Origin: Methylovirgula sp. 4M-Z18
Lineage (GTDB): Bacteria > Pseudomonadota > Alphaproteobacteria > Rhizobiales > Beijerinckiaceae
Direction: 5' to 3'
Assembly: GCF_037890675.1 (NCBI RefSeq)
Contig: NZ_CP149574.1
Coordinates: forward strand, 3,882,874-3,946,873
DNA: 64,000 nucleotides
Below the pieces are notes generated by a model, which worked only from the letters and a program-made list of their open reading frames with translations, had not been told where the DNA came from and made no database searches. The translations under genes were made by a program, and so were the position numbers. Of this stretch, positions 8,244-17,572 are shown in pieces (position 1 is the first letter of the stretch; the number at the start of each line of letters is the position of its first letter).

Positions 8244-9140
8244 CTACCACTCCGCGCCGATCTGCGTGCGCGCTGCGGCAAGCTTGCGGAAGAAATACCA
8301 GGTGAACAAGATCGACAGCAGGATGGACACATAGGCCATGGCATTGGCGGCGCCCATGCGTGCATCCGAATAGGCTGTTCGGGCGATCATCGTCCACAGC
8401 AGTTCCGTGCGCCCGGCCGGACCGCCGTCGGTCATGATCTTCACGATGTCATAGGCGCGCGCGACATCCAGCGAGCGGATCGTCATCGCGATATAAGCAA
8501 ACGGCATCACGAACGGCCAGGTCACATAGCGGAAGGTTTGCCAAGGCGTGCAACCATCCACGCGCGCCGCTTCAAGCGGCTCCTTCGGCATGGCGAGAAG
8601 GCCGGCGAGGATGAGAATCGCAAAAACCGATGTCGCCGACCAAATCTCGGCCAAGAGGATCGCGATGAAGGCGAGCGTCCCATCGATCAACCACGGAATG
8701 GCGTTCTGCGTGATGCGGAGCGACTGCAGAGCATTGTTCACCAGTCCGATATTGTCGTTGAACAGAAACTTGAATTGGAAGCCGACGAGGATTGGCGAAA
8801 ACATCATCGGAAACATCATCAGCGTGCGCAGCAACCTCTGGCCGCGCGTCGCCTTCTCGATCAGCATGGCAAGGCCGAGTCCCAGAAGCATTTCAAGATT
8901 GAGCGCGATGGTGAGCAAAAGCACCGTGCGCCCGAAGGCCAGCCAGAAACTCCAGTCCGACAGGATGTCGGTGTAGTTTCGCAGGCCGATGAAAACGAAA
9001 AAAGTCTGCGGTCTCGTCAAGCGGAAGGGCGTGAAGCTCGAATAGAGCGACAAGAGCAGCGGCACGACCACCACCGTCGCCAGCACCACGATGGCCGGCA
9101 ACAGAAGAAGTATGGGGGGAGAAAGTCGCGAGCCCTTCAT
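8244..9140 (-). CDS. Sugar ABC transporter permease (MalF-like)
   Basis: Inner-membrane protein of 298 residues with about six helices. The first spans LLLLPAIVVLATVVVV. The EAA motif EAARVDGCTPWQTFRYVTWPF faces the ATPase. A periplasmic stretch IGLRNYTDILSD is typical of the UgpA/MalF branch. It pairs with the MalG-like subunit immediately downstream. It is separated from the binding-protein gene by 137 bases with no other gene, possibly allowing higher expression of the binding protein. Confidence 0.93.
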   Translation of the reverse strand: MKGSRLSPPILLLLPAIVVLATVVVVPLLLSLYSSFTPFRLTRPQTFFVFIGLRNYTDILSDWSFWLAFGRTVLLLTIALNLEMLLGLGLAMLIEKATRGQRLLRTLMMFPMMFSPILVGFQFKFLFNDNIGLVNNALQSLRITQNAIPWLIDGTLAFIAILLAEIWSATSVFAILILAGLLAMPKEPLEAARVDGCTPWQTFRYVTWPFVMPFAYIAMTIRSLDVARAYDIVKIMTDGGPAGRTELLWTMIARTAYSDARMGAANAMAYVSILLSILFTWYFFRKLAAARTQIGAEW

Positions 9141-9277
9141 GGTCCTCGTCTGCTTTTTGCACGCTGCATTGGAAATCGCGGCACGCCATTCTCGACGGAA
9201 CGAGGCCGCGAAGCTGGTCGGGGCGTTGCGGGAGAGGCTGGCAGCAAGAACCGCTCTCCCGCATCGCTTGCCATGGC

Positions 9278-10594
9278 TTAAAGGGCGCCGGCATCCTTCA
9301 GAATCTGCGTTGCCTTCCTGGCAGCATCATCCAGCGCCTGCTTGGAGGTCTTGTCGCCAAGGATGGCGGCCTGCAATTCCGGATAAACCGCATTGGAGAT
9401 TTCGATCCATGACGGGGTCTGCGGCACGGCGAATGCGTGCGTGGCTTCCTCCTGGAATGCAGTAAGAACCTCCTTCTTGTAGGGATCGTTTTCAGCCTGC
9501 TGCAGGTCCCAGGTCCAAACCGCCGTGCGGGTCGGAAGAGGACCGGCGGCCGCCTCCAGCTTCTGGCTGTCTTCGTTCGTCAGCCACCAGACCAGGGAGG
9601 CCGCAGCGTCCTTGTGGGCGCAATTTTCCGTCACCGAGAAGCCGTGGAATCCCGACCAGCCGGTCCGGATGCCGGCCGACCCTTTTGGAGCCACCTTCAC
9701 GCCGACGTTGCCGGCGACCTTGGAAGACTTCGGGTCATTGAAGAACGACGCCCAGCCCGGCCAATCGAGATTGAGTGCCACCGTGCCGGAGGCGAAACCT
9801 TGCCCCAGATCGTCCCACAGATAATTCGTCGTGCCCGCCGGAACAGCCTTGGCCTTGTAGAGATTGACGAACCAATCGAGCGCCTTGACACCGGCTTCGG
9901 AATTGAACGCGGGCTTGCCTTGCTCGTCGAGATATTTGCCACCGTTGGCGATCACCATCTCGTAGAAGCGGCCATTGATCGCCTCTTCCTTGCCGGCGAA
10001 TTGCGTACCGTAGAAATCCGGCGGATTGGCGAAGAACTCGGCCTGACGGGCAACCTCATCCCAGGTGTCCGGCGGCGCGAGATCCACGCCGTATTTTTCC
10101 TTATAAGCCTTCTTCTTGGCTTCATCCGTGTAGAGGCTCTTTTGGTAATAAAGCGCGGAGACGTCGAACTGTGCACGTGGCAGCATCATCAGCTTGCCGT
10201 CCAGCGTCGCCGATTTGATGATCGACGGCACGAAGGCATCGATCTCCGATTTTGGCAGCAGCTTCGACAGGTCGGTATAGACGCCGGCATATTGCGGCGC
10301 AAAGGATGAGTGGTTTGAGCCGACGCACCACGTGATGCTGTTTGAGGCGATATCCGACTTGATCTCCTTGTCGAGATCGAAGTGGTTCTTCTTGGAGATC
10401 ACATTGACCTTGGCCCCTGTGGCCTTTTCCCACTCGGCGATGCGTTCGTAAAGCTTCTCATATTGTTGCCCACCGATGAGCTTGGCGTCGATCGTGACAC
10501 CACTGAATTTGCCCGGCAGGTCCGCCGCAGCAGCACTTCCCCCGACAACCAGCAACATGACTCCGGCGGCCACACCGGAAAGCGGTTTTTTCAT
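9278..10594 (-). CDS. Sugar ABC transporter substrate-binding protein (family 1)
   Basis: Periplasmic solute-binding protein of 438 residues, first gene of the operon. The signal peptide is MKKPLSGVAAGVMLLVVGGS with cleavage near AAAA-DLPGK. The mature protein follows the extracellular-solute-binding family 1 plan (KLYERIAEWEKATGAKVNV near the start, W-rich pocket segments such as DWPGWASFF and RTGWSGFHGF). GGGAGGG lies 5 bases before the ATG at 10594; 5' extension into the promoter region is rejected. The ligand is probably the sugar degraded by the co-transcribed enzymes (L-fucose or a relative), by inference. Confidence 0.92.
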   Translation of the reverse strand: MKKPLSGVAAGVMLLVVGGSAAAADLPGKFSGVTIDAKLIGGQQYEKLYERIAEWEKATGAKVNVISKKNHFDLDKEIKSDIASNSITWCVGSNHSSFAPQYAGVYTDLSKLLPKSEIDAFVPSIIKSATLDGKLMMLPRAQFDVSALYYQKSLYTDEAKKKAYKEKYGVDLAPPDTWDEVARQAEFFANPPDFYGTQFAGKEEAINGRFYEMVIANGGKYLDEQGKPAFNSEAGVKALDWFVNLYKAKAVPAGTTNYLWDDLGQGFASGTVALNLDWPGWASFFNDPKSSKVAGNVGVKVAPKGSAGIRTGWSGFHGFSVTENCAHKDAAASLVWWLTNEDSQKLEAAAGPLPTRTAVWTWDLQQAENDPYKKEVLTAFQEEATHAFAVPQTPSWIEISNAVYPELQAAILGDKTSKQALDDAARKATQILKDAGAL

Positions 10595-10762
10595 GGTTCC
10601 CTCCCTCAGCAGATGATGCGCCGACAACTCCCGCGTTGCGACGCGCCACTCACTATAATTTACAGGCAAACATATTATTTATATTAAAGTCAAGCCGGAA
10701 TTGGCTTCCATGCGCTTTCCGACTTGCGTATATGAAGATTGCAATTCATTGGGGAAAACACC
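10595..10762. promoter_or_regulatory. Divergent promoter region with candidate IclR operator
   Basis: This AT-rich stretch separates the importer operon from its divergent regulator gene. It contains an interrupted palindrome AAGCC-GGAATT-GGCTT (10692-10707) and an AT-only run (ATATTATTTATATTAAA, 10672-10688) that could hold the minus-strand promoter. IclR-type regulators usually bind such pseudo-palindromes in the divergent gap. The operator assignment is inference. Confidence 0.4.
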
Positions 10763-11545
10763 GTGCAAAAGGAAGACGACCGGTACCGCGCGCCAGCTCT
10801 GGACAAGGGACTGGACATTCTCGAATTGCTGGCGAGCGTCGATGGCGGCTTGACCCAGGCTGAAATCGCCAAGCAAATGGACCGCAGCCCGAACGAATTC
10901 TATCGGATGCTCGACCGCCTTGTGCGCCGCGGCTATGTCACACGCATCGATGGTGACCGCTATTCACTGACGCTAAAGCTGTTCGGGCTGAGCCAATTGC
11001 ATGCGCCGGTGCGTCGGCTGGTCTCCTATGCGACGCCCCTCATGCGGGAACTCGCCGAGACATCCTGGCAGGCCAATCAACTGGTCGTCTTCGACCGCGG
11101 CTGCGCCGTCGTGATTGCCCAGCAAGAAGCGCCGCGCTATTGGGGCATCTCGATCCGCGTCGGGTCGCATATCAGCCTGTTCGATACCGGCTCCGGTCAC
11201 GTGCTTCTTGCGTTCAGGTCGCCGGAAGAACGGGAAATGATGATCGCCGAACACTTGCGCAGCAATGAAAAATTCGCGCCGCCGCCGGATTTCTTCGAGC
11301 GGCTCGATCAAGTGCGGGATCGCGGTTACGAAATGATGGCATCCTTGCAGACGACGGGAGTCTATAATCTGTCCCGGCCGGTCCTCGCGTCCGACGGCAA
11401 GGCGATTGCCGCGCTCACCATCCCCTACATGCCCCTGGCCAACGCGCCGGAGGCACCGGACATCACACGTACGCTCGACCTTCTGAAGATAATGGCAGAA
11501 AAGCTTTCGAGTCTGGCTGGCTTCGAACCCGATAAAAAGGACTGA
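10763..11545 (+). CDS. IclR-family transcriptional regulator
   Basis: The product has 260 residues. It has an N-terminal winged helix (ALDKGLDILELLASVDGGLTQ, then AEIAKQMDRSPNEFYRMLDR with wing RRGYVTRIDGDRYSLT). The C-terminal IclR effector-binding domain includes the GSGHVLLAF segment. It probably controls the divergent sugar importer/catabolic operon in response to a pathway intermediate. I place the start at the GTG at 10763, which has GGGGAA 8 bases upstream. A TTG at 10739 is in frame but has no good ribosome site. Confidence 0.9.
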   Translation: MQKEDDRYRAPALDKGLDILELLASVDGGLTQAEIAKQMDRSPNEFYRMLDRLVRRGYVTRIDGDRYSLTLKLFGLSQLHAPVRRLVSYATPLMRELAETSWQANQLVVFDRGCAVVIAQQEAPRYWGISIRVGSHISLFDTGSGHVLLAFRSPEEREMMIAEHLRSNEKFAPPPDFFERLDQVRDRGYEMMASLQTTGVYNLSRPVLASDGKAIAALTIPYMPLANAPEAPDITRTLDLLKIMAEKLSSLAGFEPDKKD

Positions 11546-11762
11546 TCGCGCGCATGACTTTAATAATTCTCATCTGAATAATTTATTCTCCTGTGAGATA
11601 TCTTCGAATGCCGTTCTATTACGCCTCAACTTCGCTGGTGAAGCGATCACGCCACTGGCAATGTCGCTAATGCCTCCTTTAAGACCGACGGTAGATTGAA
11701 GGAGCCCGGCTTGCGAGAATTGTCAAAAGATTGAGGGATTCGATCCAAATTTCCAACGAGGC

Positions 11763-12914
11763 ATGACTGGGAGGGGTTCAGCGCGGCATCTCGTCTTTGT
11801 TGGCAGCCTCAACCGCGAGGCCCCCAATTTCCAGGGCGCGCGCGGCGGCGGGCTCGGTGCATACACCTTCGACGAACAATCGCTGCGGATAGAAAAACAG
11901 GCGGAAACGGCCGACATCCACAACCCCGGCCTTCCTGTCGGTCACGCCTGACGGATCTTATGTGTATGCCAATTCGGAAGTCTTCGCCTGGCGCGAGGGC
12001 ACGGTCTCGGCCTATCGCTTCGAGCGAGAGTCCAAATCCTTCGTCGATCTGAATAAGCAGCCAACGCTCGGCAGCATCACGGCCCACAATACGATCACCC
12101 GTGACGGCTCTACACTATTGGTCGCTAATTATAGCATGGGAGACGGCGGCCCCGATCAATCCGTTGTGACCTATGGCTTGCGCGAGGACGGCACACTCAC
12201 CGCTCCGCTCGCGAGTATTGCCCATGCAGGCACCGGTCCCAATGCCGAGAGACAAGAAAGGTCCCATGCGCACAGTGTTACGGAGATGGTCACGGGCGGC
12301 ACGGTGATCATCGCCGATCTTGGAATTGATATGCTGGTCTCCTACCCCATCGAACACGATGGCAGCCTGCGTCCGCTCGCGCAGACGCCGCTTGCGGCAG
12401 ATTCAGGCCCGCGCCATCTTGCCATGCATCCGGGCAACAGGTTCGTGTTTGCAATCAATGAGCTCGACTCGACCATTCTTTCGCTTGCCCTCGATTCCGT
12501 TTCCGGCAAACTCGATGTTGTCGACGCAAAGCCTGCAGTGCCGGCCGCCGCGCGGGAATCCAACCATTGCGCCGATATCCAAATTTCTCCGGACGGCAAG
12601 TTCCTCTACGGCTCGAACCGTGGCCACGACAGCATTGCGATCTTTTCAGTGAACCAACAGAACGGAGCGCTCGAGTTCCTCGGTTGGACGCCTTGTGGCG
12701 GCGCGACGCCGCGCAATCTCGCCCTCACGGCATCAGGCCGTCACCTGTTCTGCGCGAACCAGAACAGTGACCGAATTTCGATCTTCGCCCGCAACGAGCA
12801 GAGCGGATTACTGACGGACACACAACATTCTATCAGAATGTGGGCACGCCGATGTGCGTGCGAATCGTCGTTGATGTGGTGCAGGGTTGGACGGGAAACT
12901 TGGAGAGCAATTGA
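11763..12914 (+). pseudogene. Beta-propeller lactonase (YbhE/6-phosphogluconolactonase family), frameshifted
   Basis: Propeller repeats run through the region (HLVFVGSLNR; SITAHNTITRDGSTLLVAN; GPRHLAMHPGNRFVFAINEL; CADIQISPDGKFLYGSNRG; PRNLALTASGRHLFCANQ). Two frame changes break it. Near 11929-11932, HNPG continues as FLSVTPDGSYVYANSE only if one base of the CGGCC run is removed. Near 12825-12828, LTDTQH must shift to FYQNVGTPMCVRIV, the expected family ending, which then stops at 12914. The intact protein would be about 380 residues. It lies just past the regulator of the sugar operon, so it may have been the lactonase of that pathway. A sequencing error could explain one shift, less easily two. 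Confidence 0.72.
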
Positions 12915-12929
12915 CCCAGGATTGGAGTG

Positions 12930-13135
12930 AACCCCTGCGGCTGGACGAACACAGCCTTCGCCGCCTGCCGTCCGCCTTCAGAATCATCGAGTGCTTCCGT
13001 GAAACGTTCGATGCGCCGCCGATCGGCATCGGTAATATTAGGAATGAGTGTCGGCAACGTTGACCGGAGCCTCGTCGGGGCAGCCGGCGATCTCCGACTT
13101 TTGGCGTTCGAGATCATCCATGCGCGCCGAAAGCA
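12930..13135 (-). pseudogene. C-terminal remnant of a large serine recombinase
   Basis: Read on the minus strand, one frame gives MLSARMDDLERQKSEIAG followed by EAPVNVADTH. A second frame then gives PNITDADRRRIERFTEALDD and SEGGRQAAKAV. Together these match the coiled-coil tail common in recombinase-family (resolvase/invertase, large serine type) proteins, which reads like LERQKAEL..AP..P.LHPN.AD.YRRKVERLTEALND. A frame change and loss of everything upstream show it is dead. It lies directly downstream of dxs. Confidence 0.5.
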
Positions 13136-13217
13136 TTCTCCAGAAAAAGTTGTTCGACTTTTCGGGTCGGAATCAGCGATCCGCGCAGCGAAAATGCGTC
13201 CAACTCAAGACTTAAAG

Positions 13218-15167
13218 CTATTTTCGATTCTGAAAGAGCGGAAAATGGCTTTCAGCGCGCCGCTCGTTCTGGCTGCTCTTGCCGAGCGTCGCCATGACCT
13301 TCGCCACGATCCCCTTGGCATCGAGGCCGGCCTTGGCATACATCGCCTCGGGCTTGTCGTGGTCGAGATAGGCGTCGGGCAGCACCATCGAGCGGACCTT
13401 CAGGCCGGTCTCCAGCAGGCCCTCGTCGGCGAGCAGGTGCAGCACGTGGCTGCCAAAGCCGCCCATCGAGCCTTCCTCGATCGTGATCAGCACGTCATGG
13501 CCGCGGGCGAGCTTGCACACCAGATCCTTGTCGATCGGTTTGGCGAATCTCGCATCGGCCACGGTGGTCGAAAGTCCATGCGCCGCAAGGTCTTCCGCCG
13601 CCTGCAGCGCCTCGGCGAGGCGCGTGCCGAGCGTCAGCAGCGCGATGTGCGTGCCTTCGCGCAGAATGCGGCCCTTGCCGATGGGCAGGACCTCGCCGCG
13701 CTCCGGCATGTCGACGCCAACGCCCTCGCCGCGCGGGTAGCGGAACGCGATCGGGCCGGCGTTGTAGGCGGCGGCGGTCGCAACCATATGGACGAGTTCG
13801 GCCTCGTCGGCCGCCGCCATCACCACTATGCCGGGCAGGCAGGTCAGATAAGCGATGTCGAATGCACCCGCATGGGTCGCGCCGTCCGCGCCCACGAAGC
13901 CGGCGCGGTCGATGGCAAAGCGCACGGGCAGCTGCTGCAGCGCGACGTCATGGATCACCTGGTCATAGGCGCGCTGCAGGAAGGTCGAGTAAATGGCGCA
14001 GAACGGCTTATAGCCTTCCGTGGCGAGGCCCGCCGCGAAGGTCACCGCATGCTGTTCGGCGATGCCGACATCGAAGGTGCGGGCCGGATGCACCTTGCTG
14101 AAGAGATCGACGCCCGTGCCGGACGGCATGGCGGCGGTGATCGCGACGATCTTGTCGTCGCGCGCCGCTTCCTTGATCAGGCTTTCGCCGAAGACTTTGG
14201 TGTAAGCTGGCGCGTTGGCCTTGGGCTTGACCTGCGTGCCGGTCACCACGTCGAACGTGTTGACGCCATGATATTTGTCGGCAGCGGCTTCGGCCGGCGC
14301 ATAGCCCTTGCCCTTCTGCGTCACCACATGCACCAGCACCGGCCCGTGCGGCATGTCGCGCACGTTTTTCAACACCGGCAGCAGGTGGTCGAGATTGTGG
14401 CCGTCGATCGGGCCGACATAATAGAAGCCGAGCTCCTCGAACAAGGTGCCGCCGGTCCAGAAGCCGCGGCCGTATTCTTCGGTCCGCTTGGCCTTGTCGT
14501 AGAAGAATTTCGGCAGGCGTTTGGCGAGCTGCTTCACCGTTTCGCGCAGAGACCGGTAGGTCTCGCCTGACACAAGCCGGGCGAGATAGGCCGACATGGC
14601 GCCGGTCGGCGGCGCGATCGACATGTCGTTGTCGTTCAAGATCACGATGAGGCGCGACTGCATGGCACCGGCATTGTTCATCGCCTCATAGGCCATGCCA
14701 GCGGACATGGCGCCATCGCCGATCACCGCCACCACATTGTTATGTCCGGCGCGCAAATCGCGCGCCACCGCCATGCCGAGGCCGGCGGAAATCGATGTCG
14801 AGGAATGCGCCGCGCCGAACGGGTCGTAGGCGCTCTCCGACCGCTTGGTGAAGCCGGAGAGACCGCCGGTCTGGCGCAGGGTGCGAATCCGGTTCCGCCG
14901 GCCGGTCAGGATCTTGTGCGGATAGGCCTGATGGCCGACATCCCAGATGATCCGGTCGCGCGGCGTGTCGAAGACGTAATGCAACGCCACGGTCAATTCG
15001 ACGACGCCGAGGCCCGCGCCGAGATGGCCGCCGGTGACCGAAACCGCGTCGATGGTCTCGGCGCGCAATTCCGCCGCCACCTGACGCAGGGCGCTTTCCG
15101 GCAGTTCGCGAAGCTTGTCGGGCGTGGGGACCGTATCGAGCAGGGGCGTTTGCAGGCGTTTCGTCAA
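13218..15167 (-). CDS. dxs: 1-deoxy-D-xylulose-5-phosphate synthase
   Basis: Thiamine-diphosphate enzyme that condenses pyruvate and glyceraldehyde 3-phosphate, the first step of the MEP isoprenoid pathway, feeding hopanoid synthesis. The 649 residues match the family. Visible sites are [26 protein letters not shown], the ThDP motif GDG(150-152)...NN(164-165), the transketolase-type glutamate in VGIAEQHAV, and the C-terminal domain [20 protein letters not shown]. The start is a TTG at 15167 after AAGAGA. It is divergent from hpnL across 247 bases. Confidence 0.96.
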   Translation of the reverse strand: MTKRLQTPLLDTVPTPDKLRELPESALRQVAAELRAETIDAVSVTGGHLGAGLGVVELTVALHYVFDTPRDRIIWDVGHQAYPHKILTGRRNRIRTLRQTGGLSGFTKRSESAYDPFGAAHSSTSISAGLGMAVARDLRAGHNNVVAVIGDGAMSAGMAYEAMNNAGAMQSRLIVILNDNDMSIAPPTGAMSAYLARLVSGETYRSLRETVKQLAKRLPKFFYDKAKRTEEYGRGFWTGGTLFEELGFYYVGPIDGHNLDHLLPVLKNVRDMPHGPVLVHVVTQKGKGYAPAEAAADKYHGVNTFDVVTGTQVKPKANAPAYTKVFGESLIKEAARDDKIVAITAAMPSGTGVDLFSKVHPARTFDVGIAEQHAVTFAAGLATEGYKPFCAIYSTFLQRAYDQVIHDVALQQLPVRFAIDRAGFVGADGATHAGAFDIAYLTCLPGIVVMAAADEAELVHMVATAAAYNAGPIAFRYPRGEGVGVDMPERGEVLPIGKGRILREGTHIALLTLGTRLAEALQAAEDLAAHGLSTTVADARFAKPIDKDLVCKLARGHDVLITIEEGSMGGFGSHVLHLLADEGLLETGLKVRSMVLPDAYLDHDKPEAMYAKAGLDAKGIVAKVMATLGKSSQNERRAESHFPLFQNRK

Positions 15168-15414
15168 GGCAATCTCTTAAAGGTTCACATCGGCGCGGCG
15201 CCGGACCAAACAAGTTTCCTACACCAAATTGGATATATACGGCAATTCGGCGGTGAGGCGGCCCTTGCACATGAGAAATCTCACGAAATTGTCCCCGCCC
15301 GTTCGTCATCGTCACATCGAAACAAAATATTTGCAGCAGATCCAGTCAGCGTGGCATTGTAAAATCAGCGTCTTCGACTACGACCCGCAAGATTCAGATT
15401 GCTGAAATTGACCA

Positions 15415-16407
15415 ATGGCTCTGCGTTTACTTCGTCTCTCAAAGCCTCTCATGGCGGCGCTCTTTGGCATTTGTTTGCTGATCGGCATCACATTGTATGG
15501 GGGCGTTGGCAGCGTCACACAGGCGATTGAAACGGCCGGATGGGGCATGCTGCTCATCGTCCTTGCACGCTTCATCCAGATTGAGGCTTCTGGGTTTGCC
15601 TGGCGGATCGTGCTCCCCGCGCCTATTGCCTGGTGGGTTTGCCCGCTTCTTCGGTGGATTCGCGAGGCGATCAACGTGCTTCTTCCTGTGGCGCAGGTCG
15701 GCGGCGAGGTCGTCGGCGTCCGTCTCCTGACCAAATATGGGATCGCCGGTCCTGCTGCCGGCGCGAGCGTGCTGGCCGACCTTCTGGTGCAGGTCTCCAC
15801 GCAAGTCTTGTTTTGCCTGCTCGGCCTCGCGCTCTTCTTCCTGAAATCCGACGACCCTCGGCTGGTCCTGTGGCTGACAGGTGGCGTTGCTCTTTTCGCC
15901 CTCGGCGTCGGCGGGTTTCTCGCGGTTCAGCGCGGGGGAGGAGTCGATTGGATCGAGACGCGGCTCACATCCCTGGCCGCGGCGAATAACTGGAACCTAC
16001 CATCGGGAATCGTCGGTCTTTCTGCGAATCTGGCGCAGATCCATGCGATGCCGTCCCGTCTTGCCATGGCTGGCGCGATCCATCTGGCGATTTGGCTCTT
16101 TGGTGCCAGCGAGGTCTGGATCGCGTGTCACTTCATGGGACAACCCCTCGACTTTGCCGGGGCACTCGTGATCGAAAGCCTGTCCCATGCCGCACGGGCA
16201 GTCTTCTTTGTCATCCCCGGCGGTGTCGGCATCCAGGAGAGTTCGATCGTCGCCCTCGCCGCCACTTACGGTCTTACGCCACCTATCGCCGTAGCTATCG
16301 GCTTGCTCAAGCGAATTCCCGACATCATACTGGGAATTATCGGTTTATTGCTCTGGCAGAGCGTTGAACTTGGCTGGCTCCGAACCAAGTACGGCATGGG
16401 GACATAG
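15415..16407 (+). CDS. hpnL: Hopanoid-associated membrane protein HpnL (LPG synthetase-like transmembrane domain)
   Basis: Integral membrane protein of 330 residues with about eight helices. It belongs to the lysylphosphatidylglycerol synthetase transmembrane/flippase-like family (UPF0104 type). Supporting segments are GEVVGVRLLTKYGIAGPAAGAS, SLSHAARAVFFVIPGGVGIQE and the C-terminal LLKRIPDIILGIIGLLLW. In hopanoid loci this gene accompanies hpnI-hpnJ-hpnK, as here. Its function is unproven; a role in moving hopanoid or lipid substrates is likely. It is first of a four-gene operon. Confidence 0.85.
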   Translation: MALRLLRLSKPLMAALFGICLLIGITLYGGVGSVTQAIETAGWGMLLIVLARFIQIEASGFAWRIVLPAPIAWWVCPLLRWIREAINVLLPVAQVGGEVVGVRLLTKYGIAGPAAGASVLADLLVQVSTQVLFCLLGLALFFLKSDDPRLVLWLTGGVALFALGVGGFLAVQRGGGVDWIETRLTSLAAANNWNLPSGIVGLSANLAQIHAMPSRLAMAGAIHLAIWLFGASEVWIACHFMGQPLDFAGALVIESLSHAARAVFFVIPGGVGIQESSIVALAATYGLTPPIAVAIGLLKRIPDIILGIIGLLLWQSVELGWLRTKYGMGT

Positions 16408-16426
16408 AGACTTTCGACGTATCGCA

Positions 16427-17572
16427 ATGCAGATGCTTGGCCAAATCCTTGAAATTCTGATCGTCGTCGGTTGTGCTTACTGGCTTATGGCGGCCTGGCT
16501 CGTGTCCAGATATGGCGGCGCGCGGACTGTTCCGTTGGTCACGACATATCCTTCAGTGACCATTCTGAAGCCCTTGTACGGCGCCGAGCCCAACCTCGCA
16601 GCCAATCTGACCTCCTTTATTCAGCAAGATTATCCCGCACCCATCCAAGTGATCTTCGGAGTGCAAAGCCAGTTTGACAAGGCGTTGCCCATTGTCCGGT
16701 CTGTCATGGACGCTTTCCCGAACCGCGATCTCACCCTCGTCGTGAATTCGCAGCGGCACGGGGAAAATCCTAAAATTTCTAATCTTATCAATATGATGCC
16801 GCAAGCACGCAGCGACATCATCCTCATCGCCGACAGCGACATCGGCGTCGATGCAGCTTACGTCTCCCGGGTCGTCGCGGAACTCGATCGGCCAAACGTC
16901 GGCGCGGTGACATGCGCCTATTACGGGGCAGGTTACGGCGCTCTATGGTCGAGGCTTATGGCTCTGGCGATCGATAGCCATTTCCTGCCGAACGTCGTCG
17001 TCGGCTTGGCCTTGAAGCTTGCGACCCCCTGTTTTGGTGCCACCATCGCATTGAAACGGGAGACCTTGGAGATGCTCGGAGGATTCCAGGCATTTACCGA
17101 CGTCCTTGCTGACGACTATGCCATCGGCGAAGCGGTCCGGCGGTTGGGGCGCCAGGTGATCATTCCGGCATTTCTGGTCGGCCATACCTGCAGCCATGCG
17201 AGTTTCGTAGAACTCGTCGCGCATGAAATTCGCTGGGCGAAAACCATCGCAAATGTCGATAGAGCCGGGTTTCTTGGTACCGGTATCACCCATGTCATTC
17301 CCTTATCTTTGACTGCGCTGGCGATCGGCGGGGCAACGGAGCGTGCGGCCCTCCTTGTCGCCGCGTCGTTATTGTGCCGCTATCTGTTACTATGGAGCGT
17401 GGCACGGCGTTTCAATCTCACAGGGATAGCCTATTGGCTCTTGCCCGTGCGAGACTGCTTGTCTTTTTGTGTTTATCTTGCGAGTTTCCTGCCCTTCGAG
17501 GTCCGGTGGAAAGGAGACCGTTTCCTGGTCAAGATGGACGGTACCATGGCCAGGCGGCCAGAAAGCGAATGA
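16427..17572 (+). CDS. hpnI: Hopanoid glycosyltransferase HpnI
   Basis: Family-2 membrane glycosyltransferase of 381 residues. HpnI is known to add N-acetylglucosamine to bacteriohopanetetrol. An N-terminal anchor (GQILEILIVVGCAYWLMAAW) precedes the GT-A core, with VTILKPLYGAEPNL, the metal site IADSDIGVD, and the EIRWAKTI acceptor motif in place of QxxRW. Three C-terminal helices follow. The start at 16427 (MQMLGQ) is chosen because earlier codons overlap hpnL. It is coupled to hpnJ by a 4-base ATGA overlap. Confidence 0.92.
   Translation: MQMLGQILEILIVVGCAYWLMAAWLVSRYGGARTVPLVTTYPSVTILKPLYGAEPNLAANLTSFIQQDYPAPIQVIFGVQSQFDKALPIVRSVMDAFPNRDLTLVVNSQRHGENPKISNLINMMPQARSDIILIADSDIGVDAAYVSRVVAELDRPNVGAVTCAYYGAGYGALWSRLMALAIDSHFLPNVVVGLALKLATPCFGATIALKRETLEMLGGFQAFTDVLADDYAIGEAVRRLGRQVIIPAFLVGHTCSHASFVELVAHEIRWAKTIANVDRAGFLGTGITHVIPLSLTALAIGGATERAALLVAASLLCRYLLLWSVARRFNLTGIAYWLLPVRDCLSFCVYLASFLPFEVRWKGDRFLVKMDGTMARRPESE

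Noticed and set aside
8175-9281. Open frame of about 368 codons antisense to the permease genes
   Set aside because: It is rich in Arg/His/Gln with no motif and covers two well-supported permeases on the other strand.
12927-14570. Long open frame of about 547 codons on the plus strand
   Set aside because: It is antisense to dxs, whose motifs are complete; its composition (His/Arg/Gly-rich) is typical of a GC-rich shadow frame.
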